Below are positions 26,509 to 34,937 of a stretch of 64,000 bases of DNA, in pieces. A program made the translations under genes and the position numbers. The notes beneath the pieces are model-generated. The model saw only the letters and a program-made list of their open reading frames with translations, ran no database searches and was not told the origin of the DNA. Origin of the DNA: Clostridiales bacterium (GTDB taxonomy: Bacteria > Bacillota > Clostridia > Oscillospirales > Acutalibacteraceae); contig DUNU01000021.1 in the NCBI GenBank assembly GCA_012839185.1, forward strand, positions 1 through 64,000, written 5' to 3'. Every line of letters begins with the position of its first letter. Position 1 is the first letter of the stretch.

Positions 26509-27455
26509 TTATCGTAATGCTCGTTTTGCTGTTCCTGTTTTTTGCGATAGTAATCGGCACGATCACTTATTATACTTCAAAAATTAACAAGGTCACACAA
26601 AGCGTGTTGCAACCCGAAGATTTTGAAACAGATGCCAATATCGACCCGAATCGGGAGAAAATTGATTATGTTGACTGGGGAGATGCTGCATATATGCTTG
26701 AGGATGATGATCTGTTGAATATTATTTTGCTTGGTCAGGACAAGCGAAGTGGTCAAACCCGTCAACGTTCCGATGTTATGATATTGTGTTCATTAAACCC
26801 GCAGACGGGGAAAGTAGTATTGATTTCATTTATGCGTGACCTTTATGTTCAAATCCCCGAATATAACGATAACAGGCTCAACGCCGCCTATGTTTTCGGC
26901 GGTTTTGAACTTGTAAAAGAGACATTTACAAAGAATTTCGGCATCCATATTGACGGTTGTTTTGAGGTTGATTTCACTGCATTTGAGACTATTGTTGATA
27001 TGATAGACGGTGTGGATATTACATTGACGGATGCAGAGGCTCAATATATCAACAAACGCTGTGACGGATATTTAAAAATCGGAGAAAATCACTTGAACGG
27101 CAAACAAGCTTTGACCTATGTATCAATTCGTGCGATTGACAGTGACTTTGAAAGAACCGGCAGACAAAGAAAATTCCTTGTTGCCGTATATAAAAAGCTC
27201 AAAACTCAAAAAGCAACCGAACTTCTTGACCTGTTGAATACAGCTTTACCGTATCTTACAACAGACATGTCCAATATACAAATTCAGTTGCTTGCTGCAA
27301 GGGCATTAACAATGTTGCCGAGCATTCAGATTGGCACTTATCGTGTCCCACCGGATAACGGCTCATACGATGCTACAATTAACGGTATGATGGTTTTAGT
27401 TCCCAAACTTGATGTTATTCATGATTATCTGGTTGATGCCATGGGTATAGACTGA
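26487..27455 (+). CDS. LCP-family (LytR-CpsA-Psr) glycopolymer ligase
   Basis: A 322-residue membrane enzyme expected to transfer a lipid-linked glycopolymer to peptidoglycan. A single N-terminal membrane helix (IIIVMLVLLFLFFAIVIGT) precedes the extracellular LCP domain with NIILLGQDKR, QRSDVMILCSLNP, VLISFMRDLYVQIP and NRLNAAYVFGG; the catalytic Arg/Asp residues are present. It follows the UDP-uronate genes, which suggests the polymer is a hexosaminuronate-containing teichuronic or capsular polymer. Confidence 0.9.
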   Translation: MGKKKKIIIVMLVLLFLFFAIVIGTITYYTSKINKVTQSVLQPEDFETDANIDPNREKIDYVDWGDAAYMLEDDDLLNIILLGQDKRSGQTRQRSDVMILCSLNPQTGKVVLISFMRDLYVQIPEYNDNRLNAAYVFGGFELVKETFTKNFGIHIDGCFEVDFTAFETIVDMIDGVDITLTDAEAQYINKRCDGYLKIGENHLNGKQALTYVSIRAIDSDFERTGRQRKFLVAVYKKLKTQKATELLDLLNTALPYLTTDMSNIQIQLLAARALTMLPSIQIGTYRVPPDNGSYDATINGMMVLVPKLDVIHDYLVDAMGID

Positions 27456-27476
27456 TTTTGACAAAAGGAGAATGCA

Positions 27477-29642
27477 ATGGCTTTTATTCGCAACCGAAAC
27501 GAAGAGCGAACAGGTTATCAAAGCGGAAGCTCGCTGACACCCGACCACGACAATGCGGTGGATTATGTTCTTGTCTATCGTATGGACGAAACCATTTTTG
27601 ACCGCCTTCAAGTTTTTAAGAACAAGGGCTATATCGTTCATTTTATGACCGGTATTGCATGGGGAGCTTTCACCGATTATTTATACGGAGAATGGGATGG
27701 CGTTGACCATTGGGATGACGCACAGACCGACCGAAACGGCAATCGAATAATGCACGGACATGACACTCCATACATGTGCCCAACACTCGATTTTGTTGAT
27801 TATCTTGTCGAAAAATTCAAGTCGGTTATTGATTTCGGTGTTGAGGCTATTCATTTTGAAGAGCCGGAATATTGGGACAGAGCAGGCTATTCAGAAAGTT
27901 TTAAGCGTGAGTACAAAATGTACTACCGTGAGGACTGGGCTGCTCCCCATGAAAGTGTTGATGCAAGATATAAATGTGCAAAACTCAAGCAATATCTATA
28001 TTCCCGTTGCATTGATTTTCTTTCATACCGCCTTAAAAACTATGCCTCCCGTCAGAGCAAAGATATACGATTTTATATCCCGACACATAGTTTATTGAAT
28101 TATACGCAGTGGAGTATAGTTTCTCCCGAAGGCAAACTTGCCGATATTCCCGCGATTGACGGTTGTATCGCTCAGGTTTGGACAGGCACTTCCCGTGAAC
28201 GAAACGCATTTAACGGCAAGATAGCAGAACGCACTTTCGAAACGGCATATTTTGAATACGGCGTTATGCAGGAACTTGTCAAGGGAACGGGAAGAAGAAT
28301 GTGGTTTTTGCACGACCCGATTGAAGATAACCCCGTATATGACTGGGACGATTATCGCAAGAATTATCTTGCAACGGTTACAGCCTCACTCCTGCACCCG
28401 CTTATAAATCAATTTGAGGTTTGCCCTTGGCCAAATCGTGTTTTTACAAGAAAATACCCATCCGATGACCCGAATGCGGAATATATTTCAAGTGATTATC
28501 AGACCGTTCTGAATAATATGTTCAACACCTTAGGGACGATTGAAAATGTAAAGCAAGAAGGACTTCGTGTCGGTGTTTTGATGGCTGACGCTCAACTTTA
28601 TCAAAGGGAATATCCCGACAGCGAATTTTCTGCCGAAAGAACTCAGGCGGTCGGAACTGTTTTAAGCGACACGGCAGAATTGATTGACAATTTTAAAAAC
28701 AAACTCTTTAAGAACAAGGGAGACCGTGAACTTTTACTCTCCTTTATGCAAAGCAACGCCTTCCCCTGTTTTTACGGTCTTGCATTACCGCTTCTTAAAT
28801 ACGGTATTCCGGTACGCCCCGTCCTTGTTGACAACGCAAGAAGATATGCAAATTATCTTGACGACTACGATATTCTGCTTGCAAGTTATTCCTATTTAAA
28901 ACCCGATTATCCCGATATTAACGCAACCTTATGCGAATGGGTACAAAGCGGCGGCAAGTTGATTTTTGTCGATGACGGTTTTGACCCGTATAACAATATT
29001 AAAAGTTGGTGGACGGGTATTTATAAAAATCCCGCAGAACACCTCTATAAATTGCTCGACATTGAGCTTTCCGAAAAACTCACTATTAAGAATATCGGCA
29101 AGGGCAGTGTCGCGGTTTATAACGAAAATCCTGCCATATTTTGCTATTCAAAAGAGAATGCTGATATTCTTCGTGATATTTTCGAAAAAGTTGTCGGCAA
29201 GGTAGAGTATAAAAACCACCTCTATATTGAAAGAGACAGATATGTTATCGCTGCGGTTATGGATGAATCCGTTTCTGATGAACCGCTGATTATTGACGGA
29301 ATTTTTGCAGATATGTATACCGCCGATTTTGCAATAGTAAACGGCAAAAAGCTTAAACCCGGCGAAAACACTATGCTTGCAAATATCGAAAAGTTAAATG
29401 ACCTTGATATTGTCGGCACTTCCGTTCGTATTCTTTCACTCGAAGAAACAAACAATAAGCTCGTGCTTAAAATTAACGGTGCGAAAACAAAAGCCAATAT
29501 TCGTATCCGCGTTCCGAAAAAGCTTAATAGTGCAAACATTGACGGGAAGAACATTCCTTGTCTCTATGATGAGCTTTCAAAAACCGTTCTCATATCTTTT
29601 GACAATGAGCCGGGCGAAAAGACAATAATCATCGAAAAATAA
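27477..29642 (+). CDS. Large putative glycosidase of an unassigned family
   Basis: A 721-residue protein that I cannot place in a named family. The first half reads as a (beta/alpha)8 barrel, with YMCPTLDFVDYLVEKF and a strand end GVEAIHFEEPEYWD bearing candidate catalytic Glu residues. Residues of about 400-530 resemble the glutamine-amidotransferase-like domain of GH42-type enzymes (DDYDILLASYSYLKPD and WVQSGGKLIFVDDG). The C-terminus is a beta-sandwich (IRIRVPKKLNSANIDGKNI). It has no signal peptide. AAAGGAG precedes the ATG, and a terminator follows, so it ends the cluster begun at 20753. Confidence 0.7.
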   Translation: MAFIRNRNEERTGYQSGSSLTPDHDNAVDYVLVYRMDETIFDRLQVFKNKGYIVHFMTGIAWGAFTDYLYGEWDGVDHWDDAQTDRNGNRIMHGHDTPYMCPTLDFVDYLVEKFKSVIDFGVEAIHFEEPEYWDRAGYSESFKREYKMYYREDWAAPHESVDARYKCAKLKQYLYSRCIDFLSYRLKNYASRQSKDIRFYIPTHSLLNYTQWSIVSPEGKLADIPAIDGCIAQVWTGTSRERNAFNGKIAERTFETAYFEYGVMQELVKGTGRRMWFLHDPIEDNPVYDWDDYRKNYLATVTASLLHPLINQFEVCPWPNRVFTRKYPSDDPNAEYISSDYQTVLNNMFNTLGTIENVKQEGLRVGVLMADAQLYQREYPDSEFSAERTQAVGTVLSDTAELIDNFKNKLFKNKGDRELLLSFMQSNAFPCFYGLALPLLKYGIPVRPVLVDNARRYANYLDDYDILLASYSYLKPDYPDINATLCEWVQSGGKLIFVDDGFDPYNNIKSWWTGIYKNPAEHLYKLLDIELSEKLTIKNIGKGSVAVYNENPAIFCYSKENADILRDIFEKVVGKVEYKNHLYIERDRYVIAAVMDESVSDEPLIIDGIFADMYTADFAIVNGKKLKPGENTMLANIEKLNDLDIVGTSVRILSLEETNNKLVLKINGAKTKANIRIRVPKKLNSANIDGKNIPCLYDELSKTVLISFDNEPGEKTIIIEK

Positions 29643-29650
29643 AAAATAGT

Positions 29651-29672
29651 CCCGCAACCAAAAGGTTACGGG
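29651..29672. terminator. Bidirectional terminator
   Basis: CCCG-C-AACC and GGTT-A-CGGG form a nine-base-pair stem with one mismatch and an AAAA loop. T-rich sequence follows on both strands, so it can end both the 721-residue gene and the convergent microprotein gene. Confidence 0.7.
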
Positions 29673-29685
29673 ATTCATTATTTAA

Positions 29686-29784
29686 TTAACCCTGGTCTTT
29701 AAAAACCTGCATGATGAACTGGATAACTTCTATTATCCAAGCGATGATGGGATTGCTTGCTAAGCCTTCGAAATCAAAATCCAT
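29686..29784 (-). CDS. 32-residue membrane-type microprotein
   Basis: A gene too short for ordinary gene finders. It starts at an ATG 7 bases after AAAGGAG, has a near-consensus promoter upstream, and ends before a terminator. The protein begins MDFDFEGLASNP and continues as a hydrophobic helix with a single Trp (IIAWIIEVIQFIMQVF), then KDQG. It has no signal peptidase site, so it is either a single-pass or an amphipathic membrane peptide. The helix aligns closely with the last 20 residues of the secreted protein at 34377-34856 (W-I-x-x-x-Q-x-I-x-x-x-F spacing). Function unknown; toxin, membrane-complex subunit or detached tail domain are all possible. Confidence 0.7.
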   Translation of the reverse strand: MDFDFEGLASNPIIAWIIEVIQFIMQVFKDQG

Positions 29785-29814
29785 ATTAGTTCTCCTTTCG
29801 ACATTTTGCAACTA

Positions 29815-29843
29815 ATTATACACTATTTTTTTTCATTAGTCAA
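29815..29843 (-). promoter_or_regulatory. Promoter of the microprotein gene
   Basis: On the minus strand TTGACT (29843-29838) and TATAAT (29820-29815) are 17 bases apart, 30 bases before the microprotein ATG. It serves no other gene. Confidence 0.8.
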
Positions 29844-29903
29844 GCATTTTTCAAAATTTGAATAAATATTAAAATTTTGTATAAAATATCTCAACAATTA
29901 AAC

Positions 29904-31064
29904 TCAAAAAGTTGATTTCATATCAGCCTGAACCTGCTCTACAACATTATCTTTTGCACGGGAGGTTGCAATACGCTTTTTAAGTTCTTCGTAATAAAGG
30001 TCTTCATCAATCGGAAGAACAATCTCTTTTCCGTCATACCAAGAAGAAAGGAAGGCGGCATTGGAAATGGTAAGCCCGTTGATTCCCTCAACTCCTTCGG
30101 CAACAAGGGGTTCTCCACGAAGAATATGAGCAGCAAAAGCATTGGTAACTCCAACATGCTGTTCGTTTAATCCGTCAAGTTCAGGTTCTTTCCACTCTCC
30201 CTTGGGCTTATCAAAACCGCCCTGTGCACCGGTGATAACATCATCGATATTGCGGTCAAGCTCAAACATCCTGAGTTTTCCGTCCTCGCAAACCAATTTT
30301 GCACGATCTAATGTTACTTCAAGACGATTTGTGCCGGGATAATCACCGGTAGTCGTAATAAAAGTACCCGTCGCACCGTTCGGATATTCAACATAGATAA
30401 TAACATCATCTTCAACTTCAATGTCGTGCCATTTACCCTGACGACAGACACTGCGGACTTTTGCAGGCATGCCGCAAATCCACTGCCACAAGTCAAGTTG
30501 ATGGGGACATTGGTTCAATAATACGCCGCCACCTTCGCCTGCCCAGGTTGCACGCCAACCGCCTGAATTATAATAACTTTGAGTTCTAAACCAATCAGTA
30601 ATAATCCAGTTCACTCTGCGAATATCACCATACTCTCCGCTTTTTACAATCTCACGCATCTTGCGATAAAGGCAGTTTGTACGCTGATTATACATTATCG
30701 CAAAAGTCTTATCGCTCTTTTCGGCAACCTCATTCATTTCACGAACTGCCTTTGTGTAAACACCTGCGGGCTTTTCACATAGGACATGAATACCACAGTT
30801 TAGAGCCTCAATAACCATCGGAGGATGGTCGTAGTGAGGAGTTGCGATAATTACCGCATCAATAAGTCCGCTTTTAAATAAATCACTTGAATTTTCAAAG
30901 CAATGAAGTGCCGGCAGCTGTTCACGAGACCATTCAAGTCTGTCGGGTTTAATATCACAGACTGCGACAAGCTCCATTTCGGGAATTCTGCCTTCTTTGT
31001 AATCTCTCAAATGTCCGCTTCCCATGTTACCGACACCGACAATACCATATTTGATTTTTGCCAT
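29904..31064 (-). CDS. Gfo/Idh/MocA-family oxidoreductase
   Basis: A 386-residue NAD(P)-dependent sugar or inositol dehydrogenase-like protein. The Rossmann motif is VGVGNMGSGHLRDY, and LCEKPAGVYTKAVREM carries the catalytic-region Lys of the Glu-Lys-Pro signature. The C-terminal dimerisation half includes GGGVLLNQCPHQLDLW, whose His fits the usual active site. The sugar substrate is unknown. It is monocistronic, with its own promoter and a good GGAG site. Confidence 0.88.
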   Translation of the reverse strand: MAKIKYGIVGVGNMGSGHLRDYKEGRIPEMELVAVCDIKPDRLEWSREQLPALHCFENSSDLFKSGLIDAVIIATPHYDHPPMVIEALNCGIHVLCEKPAGVYTKAVREMNEVAEKSDKTFAIMYNQRTNCLYRKMREIVKSGEYGDIRRVNWIITDWFRTQSYYNSGGWRATWAGEGGGVLLNQCPHQLDLWQWICGMPAKVRSVCRQGKWHDIEVEDDVIIYVEYPNGATGTFITTTGDYPGTNRLEVTLDRAKLVCEDGKLRMFELDRNIDDVITGAQGGFDKPKGEWKEPELDGLNEQHVGVTNAFAAHILRGEPLVAEGVEGINGLTISNAAFLSSWYDGKEIVLPIDEDLYYEELKKRIATSRAKDNVVEQVQADMKSTF

Positions 31065-31099
31065 ATTTGCTCTCCTTGTCAGATTATTTCTTTGAGTTT

Positions 31100-31128
31100 A
31101 TTATACCACAAACACACACTAATTGCAA
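31100..31128 (-). promoter_or_regulatory. Promoter of the Gfo/Idh/MocA gene
   Basis: On the minus strand TTGCAA (31128-31123) and TATAAT (31105-31100) are 17 bases apart, about 36 bases before the ATG. Confidence 0.65.
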
Positions 31129-31143
31129 TAATAAAAATATAAC

Positions 31144-31172
31144 TTGAAAATTTATATCCTTTGTGCTATAAT
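31144..31172 (+). promoter_or_regulatory. Promoter of the FAD dehydrogenase gene
   Basis: TTGAAA (31144-31149) and TATAAT (31167-31172) are 17 bases apart, 66 bases before the ATG at 31238. Confidence 0.7.
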
Positions 31173-31237
31173 AATTTGTAATGTTGTACTTACATTATTA
31201 TACTTATTTTTGAGTTGTTTGAAAGGAATATCCTAAA

Positions 31238-32608
31238 ATGACATACGATATAATTATTGTCGGTGCAGGTCCCGGCGGTATTTTCACCGCATATGAACTC
31301 TCCAAAGAAAACTCTGACTTGAAGATAGGAGTGTTTGAACTCGGTAACCCCCTTAATAAACGTAAATGTCCGATCGACGGTAAGAATATCAAATCTTGTA
31401 TTCACTGCCCCATTTGTTCAGTTATGAGCGGTTTTGGCGGTGCAGGTGCATTCTCTGACGGAAAATATAATATCACCAACGAATTTGGCGGTACTTTATA
31501 CGAATATATCGGGAAAAAAGAAGCTATCGAGTTGATGGAATATGTAGATGAAATCAACCTTTCTCATGGTGGCGAAGGTGCAAAGCTCTATTCCACTGCC
31601 AATACCGGACTTAAAAAGAAATGTTTTGAAAATGACCTTCATCTTCTTGAAGCAAAAGTTCGTCATCTTGGTACCGATAGAAACTATGTCGTTCTTGGAA
31701 ATATGTATGAAATACTAAAGGACAAGGTTGCTTTCCATTTTCGTACCGAAATTACAAAAATCAACAAGATTGACGGCGGCTTTGAAGTTTGTTCAAAAGA
31801 CAATGCTTATACTTGTGAAAAATGTATAATTTCCGTTGGTCGAAGCGGCTCAAAATGGATGGAAACAGTTTGCGAGGATATGAATATCCCGACAAAATCT
31901 AATCGTGTTGATATTGGTGTTAGGGTTGAGCTTCCTGCCGTTGTTTTCTCACATATTACAGACGAACTTTACGAAAGCAAAATCGTTTACAGAACTACCG
32001 GTTTTGAAGATTTGGTTCGTACTTTCTGTATGAACCCGAATGGTGTTGTTGTAAACGAAAACACTAACGGTATTGTAACCGTAAACGGACACAGTTACGA
32101 AAATCCCGAATTTCATACCGAAAATACCAACTTCGCCCTGCTTGTAAGCAAGCGTTTCAGTGAGCCTTTCAGAGATTCAAACGGTTATGGAGAAAGCATT
32201 GCCCGTCTTTCAAATATGCTTGGCGGTGGCGTCATCGTTCAACGTTTCGGCGACTTGATTAAAGGCAGACGCTCAAACGAACATCGTATTCAAGGTTGTT
32301 TCTTAACTCCCACTCTTAACGCAACTCCCGGCGACTTATCATTGGTTATCCCCAAAAGAATATTAGACGGCATTATAGAAATGATTTATGCTCTTGATAA
32401 GATTGCTCCCGGCACTGCAAATGCCGACACCTTGCTTTACGGTGTTGAAGTTAAGTTTTATAATATGGAAGTTCAGCTTGACGAAAATCTCCAAACTAAA
32501 GAAAAGGGACTTTATGTTATCGGAGATGGTTCCGGAGTTACACATTCTCTCGCTCATGCAAGTGCAAGCGGTGTTTATGTGGCAAGACATATTTTGGCAA
32601 ATAATTAA
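31238..32608 (+). CDS. FAD-dependent dehydrogenase (COG2509 type)
   Basis: A 456-residue flavoprotein. FAD is bound by DIIIVGAGPGGIFTAYELS at the N-terminus, and a conserved Cys-rich segment follows (KRKCPIDGKNIKSCIHCPIC), then GFGGAGAFSDGKYN. The C-terminal GLYVIGDGSGVTHSLAHASASG completes the flavin site. This pattern matches the uncharacterised COG2509 dehydrogenases. The clustered cysteines could bind a metal or form a redox disulfide. The GH13 gene follows with a 34-base gap and a strong RBS, so they may be cotranscribed. Confidence 0.85.
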   Translation: MTYDIIIVGAGPGGIFTAYELSKENSDLKIGVFELGNPLNKRKCPIDGKNIKSCIHCPICSVMSGFGGAGAFSDGKYNITNEFGGTLYEYIGKKEAIELMEYVDEINLSHGGEGAKLYSTANTGLKKKCFENDLHLLEAKVRHLGTDRNYVVLGNMYEILKDKVAFHFRTEITKINKIDGGFEVCSKDNAYTCEKCIISVGRSGSKWMETVCEDMNIPTKSNRVDIGVRVELPAVVFSHITDELYESKIVYRTTGFEDLVRTFCMNPNGVVVNENTNGIVTVNGHSYENPEFHTENTNFALLVSKRFSEPFRDSNGYGESIARLSNMLGGGVIVQRFGDLIKGRRSNEHRIQGCFLTPTLNATPGDLSLVIPKRILDGIIEMIYALDKIAPGTANADTLLYGVEVKFYNMEVQLDENLQTKEKGLYVIGDGSGVTHSLAHASASGVYVARHILANN

Positions 32609-32642
32609 AATTGTATAAATAAAATCATAAAAGGAGAGGCAA

Positions 32643-34307
32643 ATGAACAGAAAATGGTACAAAGAAATGAGCGTTTACCATATTTGGACACGCAGTTTCT
32701 GTGACTCAAACGGCGACGGTATCGGCGATTTGGGCGGTGTCATGTCAAAGCTCGACTACATCAAGAGTTTAGGCGTTGACGGCATTTGGTTTAGCCCGAT
32801 TTATCCGACACCCAACGCTGACTACGGTTACGATGTTGCCGATTATCGTGACATTAACCCTGAATTCGGTACTCTTGACGACTTCAAGAAATTACTCGAT
32901 GAAGCCCACAAGCGTGACATGAAAGTCTTTATGGACTTGGTTGTCAACCACACTTCCGACGAACATTGGTGGTTTAAGGAAAGCTGCAAAGGTCCCGATA
33001 ACCCCTATCACGACTATTACATCTGGCGTGAGGGTAAGGGAGACAAGCCTCCGAATAACTGGAAATCCATTTTTGAAGGCGGTGCTTGGGAATACGTTCC
33101 TGAAATTAACAAATACTATCTTCACTTATTTGCCAAAAAGCAGCCCGACTTGAATATGGACAACCCGAAAGTCAGAGAAGAAGTTAAAGATATTATGCGT
33201 TTCTGGCTTGATATGGGTGTTGACGGTTTCAGAGAGGATGTTATCACATTTATCTCCAAAGCGGAAGGTCTACCCGACGGAATTCCGATTCCGGTTGCCT
33301 GCGGTATTGAACACTACCTACACGGTCCGCATCTCGGCGAATATCTGGATGAATTCAGAGAAGTGTTAAACGAATATGACTGTTTCGCTGTCGGCGAAGG
33401 TCCCATGCTCTCACTTAAAGATGCTGTTGAGTTCTGTAGCGAAGGTCCTAATAAGAAACTCGATATGATGATTTCTTTCGACCATATGAATGCCGACGGT
33501 CTTCTTGTTGAGTGGATTCCCCGTCCTTTCTCATTGAAGAGTCTTAAATCAAATATGAGTAAATGGCAGGAAGCAATGTACGACAAGGGTTGGAACTGTC
33601 TTTATCTTGAAAACCACGACCATCCTCGTGTTATCTCCCGTTACGGCAGTGAAAAATTCCGTGTCGAAAGCGGTAAGATGCTTGCCGCCATGTACATTTT
33701 GCAATGCGGTACTCCCTTTATTTATCAGGGACAAGAGATCGGTATGACCAATATAATCATTGATAATATTGATGACTTCAAAGATGTTTCAACATTCAAC
33801 AACTACCGCTTATTCAAGAATTTGCTTAAGTTTTCTGACGAGAGATTCTTAAAACTTGCAAACAGAGCTTCACGCGAGAATGCAAGAACGCCGGTACACT
33901 GGTCTGCCGAAAAGAATGCAGGATTTACAACCGGTGAGCCGTGGTTTAAAATCAACGAAAACTACGAATCAATTAACGTTGAACAGGCTGAAAAAGACCC
34001 CAATTCCATCCTTCATTTCTATCGTAAACTCATAAACTTCCGCAAGGGTAACGACTTAGTTATCTACGGCAGATATAAAGAATACGATAAAAATAACAGA
34101 AGAGCATATATTTACGAGCGTACATACAAGAATGAAAGATTGCTTGTTATGTGTTCCTTCGCATCCCGCCCGATGACAATCAAAGCTCCCGCCGGATATA
34201 ATCTTGAAAAAGGTGAATTGATTATCACAAACTACGACGGTGCAACAATCAAGGACAACGCATTCAAGGCAAAACCCTACGAAGTTCGCGTTTATCACTT
34301 CAAATAA
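32643..34307 (+). CDS. GH13 alpha-glucosidase/oligo-1,6-glucosidase-like
   Basis: A 554-residue cytoplasmic alpha-amylase-family enzyme, probably cleaving alpha-1,6 or alpha-1,4 gluco-oligosaccharides. The conserved regions are DLVVNHTSDEHWW, GVDGFREDVITF (nucleophile D199), CFAVGEGPM (general acid E252) and LENHDHPRV (D326). The calcium-loop-like SFCDSNGDGIGDLGG and the overall length fit the GH13_31 group (MalL-like). The region-II residue after the catalytic Arg is Glu where Met is common (REDV), a minor oddity. AGGAGAGGC precedes the ATG, and a strong terminator follows. Confidence 0.92.
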   Translation: MNRKWYKEMSVYHIWTRSFCDSNGDGIGDLGGVMSKLDYIKSLGVDGIWFSPIYPTPNADYGYDVADYRDINPEFGTLDDFKKLLDEAHKRDMKVFMDLVVNHTSDEHWWFKESCKGPDNPYHDYYIWREGKGDKPPNNWKSIFEGGAWEYVPEINKYYLHLFAKKQPDLNMDNPKVREEVKDIMRFWLDMGVDGFREDVITFISKAEGLPDGIPIPVACGIEHYLHGPHLGEYLDEFREVLNEYDCFAVGEGPMLSLKDAVEFCSEGPNKKLDMMISFDHMNADGLLVEWIPRPFSLKSLKSNMSKWQEAMYDKGWNCLYLENHDHPRVISRYGSEKFRVESGKMLAAMYILQCGTPFIYQGQEIGMTNIIIDNIDDFKDVSTFNNYRLFKNLLKFSDERFLKLANRASRENARTPVHWSAEKNAGFTTGEPWFKINENYESINVEQAEKDPNSILHFYRKLINFRKGNDLVIYGRYKEYDKNNRRAYIYERTYKNERLLVMCSFASRPMTIKAPAGYNLEKGELIITNYDGATIKDNAFKAKPYEVRVYHFK

Positions 34308-34314
34308 AAATTTA

Positions 34315-34339
34315 GACCGACAATATGTCGGTCTTTTTT
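34315..34339 (+). terminator. Terminator after the GH13 gene
   Basis: GACCGACA (34315-34322) pairs with TGTCGGTC (34326-34333) over ATA and is followed by TTTTTT. Confidence 0.9.
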
Positions 34340-34340
34340 G

Positions 34341-34370
34341 ATAACAAAAGCCGGTGAGAAAATCACCGGC
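34341..34370 (-). terminator. Terminator of the small secreted protein gene
   Basis: GCCGGTGA and TCACCGGC (34350-34357 and 34363-34370) form an eight-pair stem. On the minus strand a TTTTGTT run follows, just after the stop codon at 34377. Confidence 0.8.
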
Positions 34371-34376
34371 AAATTT

Positions 34377-34856
34377 TTAACCACCAAACAGGTTGCGGAA
34401 GAATTCAAGAATCATCTGGAACCAGAATATGAGCCACTCGATCGCACCTAACTGTACATGCTCAAGAACTGAACCATCTTCAACTTTGATGACTGTATCG
34501 CGTTCAACAACGAAAGAATAATGTCTTGTGCCGTCACGATCAATACTGTCAGGTCTTGCATATACACCACCGATTTTCATCATAAATACAGTAGTTTCTT
34601 CATATCCGGGACGAACTTTTGCAGTAAATTTGCAAGTTTCACCAACTATATATACAACACCAACTCCCTCAAGGTAACGGGGCGGATCTTCAAAAGCATA
34701 GTCAATATTATCCAACGGACTGAAAGATACACGACAATACTGCTCGTTGCCATCAAAGGTCATCTCGTTCCAATCGAAATTTTCGGCAGAGCCTATAATG
34801 CTTACAAAAGAGCATAGCATAACCATCGCAAGAGCGATACTGATAATTTTTTTCAT
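34377..34856 (-). CDS. Small secreted protein with a Trp-rich C-terminal helix
   Basis: A 159-residue exported protein of unknown function. The ATG at 34856 follows GGAGGTT; residues 1-24 form a signal peptide (IISIALAMVMLCSFVSIIGS-AE). The middle is a compact beta-rich domain (YIVGETCKFTAKVRPGYE and RHYSFVVERDTVIKVEDG). The last 20 residues, AIEWLIFWFQMILEFFRNLF, form a hydrophobic helix that could re-insert in the membrane or bind a partner. That helix aligns with the microprotein at 29686-29784. It is monocistronic, with its own promoter and terminator. Confidence 0.8.
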   Translation of the reverse strand: MKKIISIALAMVMLCSFVSIIGSAENFDWNEMTFDGNEQYCRVSFSPLDNIDYAFEDPPRYLEGVGVVYIVGETCKFTAKVRPGYEETTVFMMKIGGVYARPDSIDRDGTRHYSFVVERDTVIKVEDGSVLEHVQLGAIEWLIFWFQMILEFFRNLFGG

Positions 34857-34888
34857 ATTTAACCTCCAAGAATTATTCACACACTGGG

Positions 34889-34917
34889 ATTATAACATAT
34901 ATGTGCTAATTTTTCAA
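34889..34917 (-). promoter_or_regulatory. Promoter of the small secreted protein gene
   Basis: On the minus strand TTGAAA (34917-34912) and TATAAT (34894-34889) are 17 bases apart, 33 bases before the ATG. It sits directly after the oxidoreductase operon. Confidence 0.75.
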
Positions 34918-34937
34918 GTACTTTTTGGAAAAATAGA

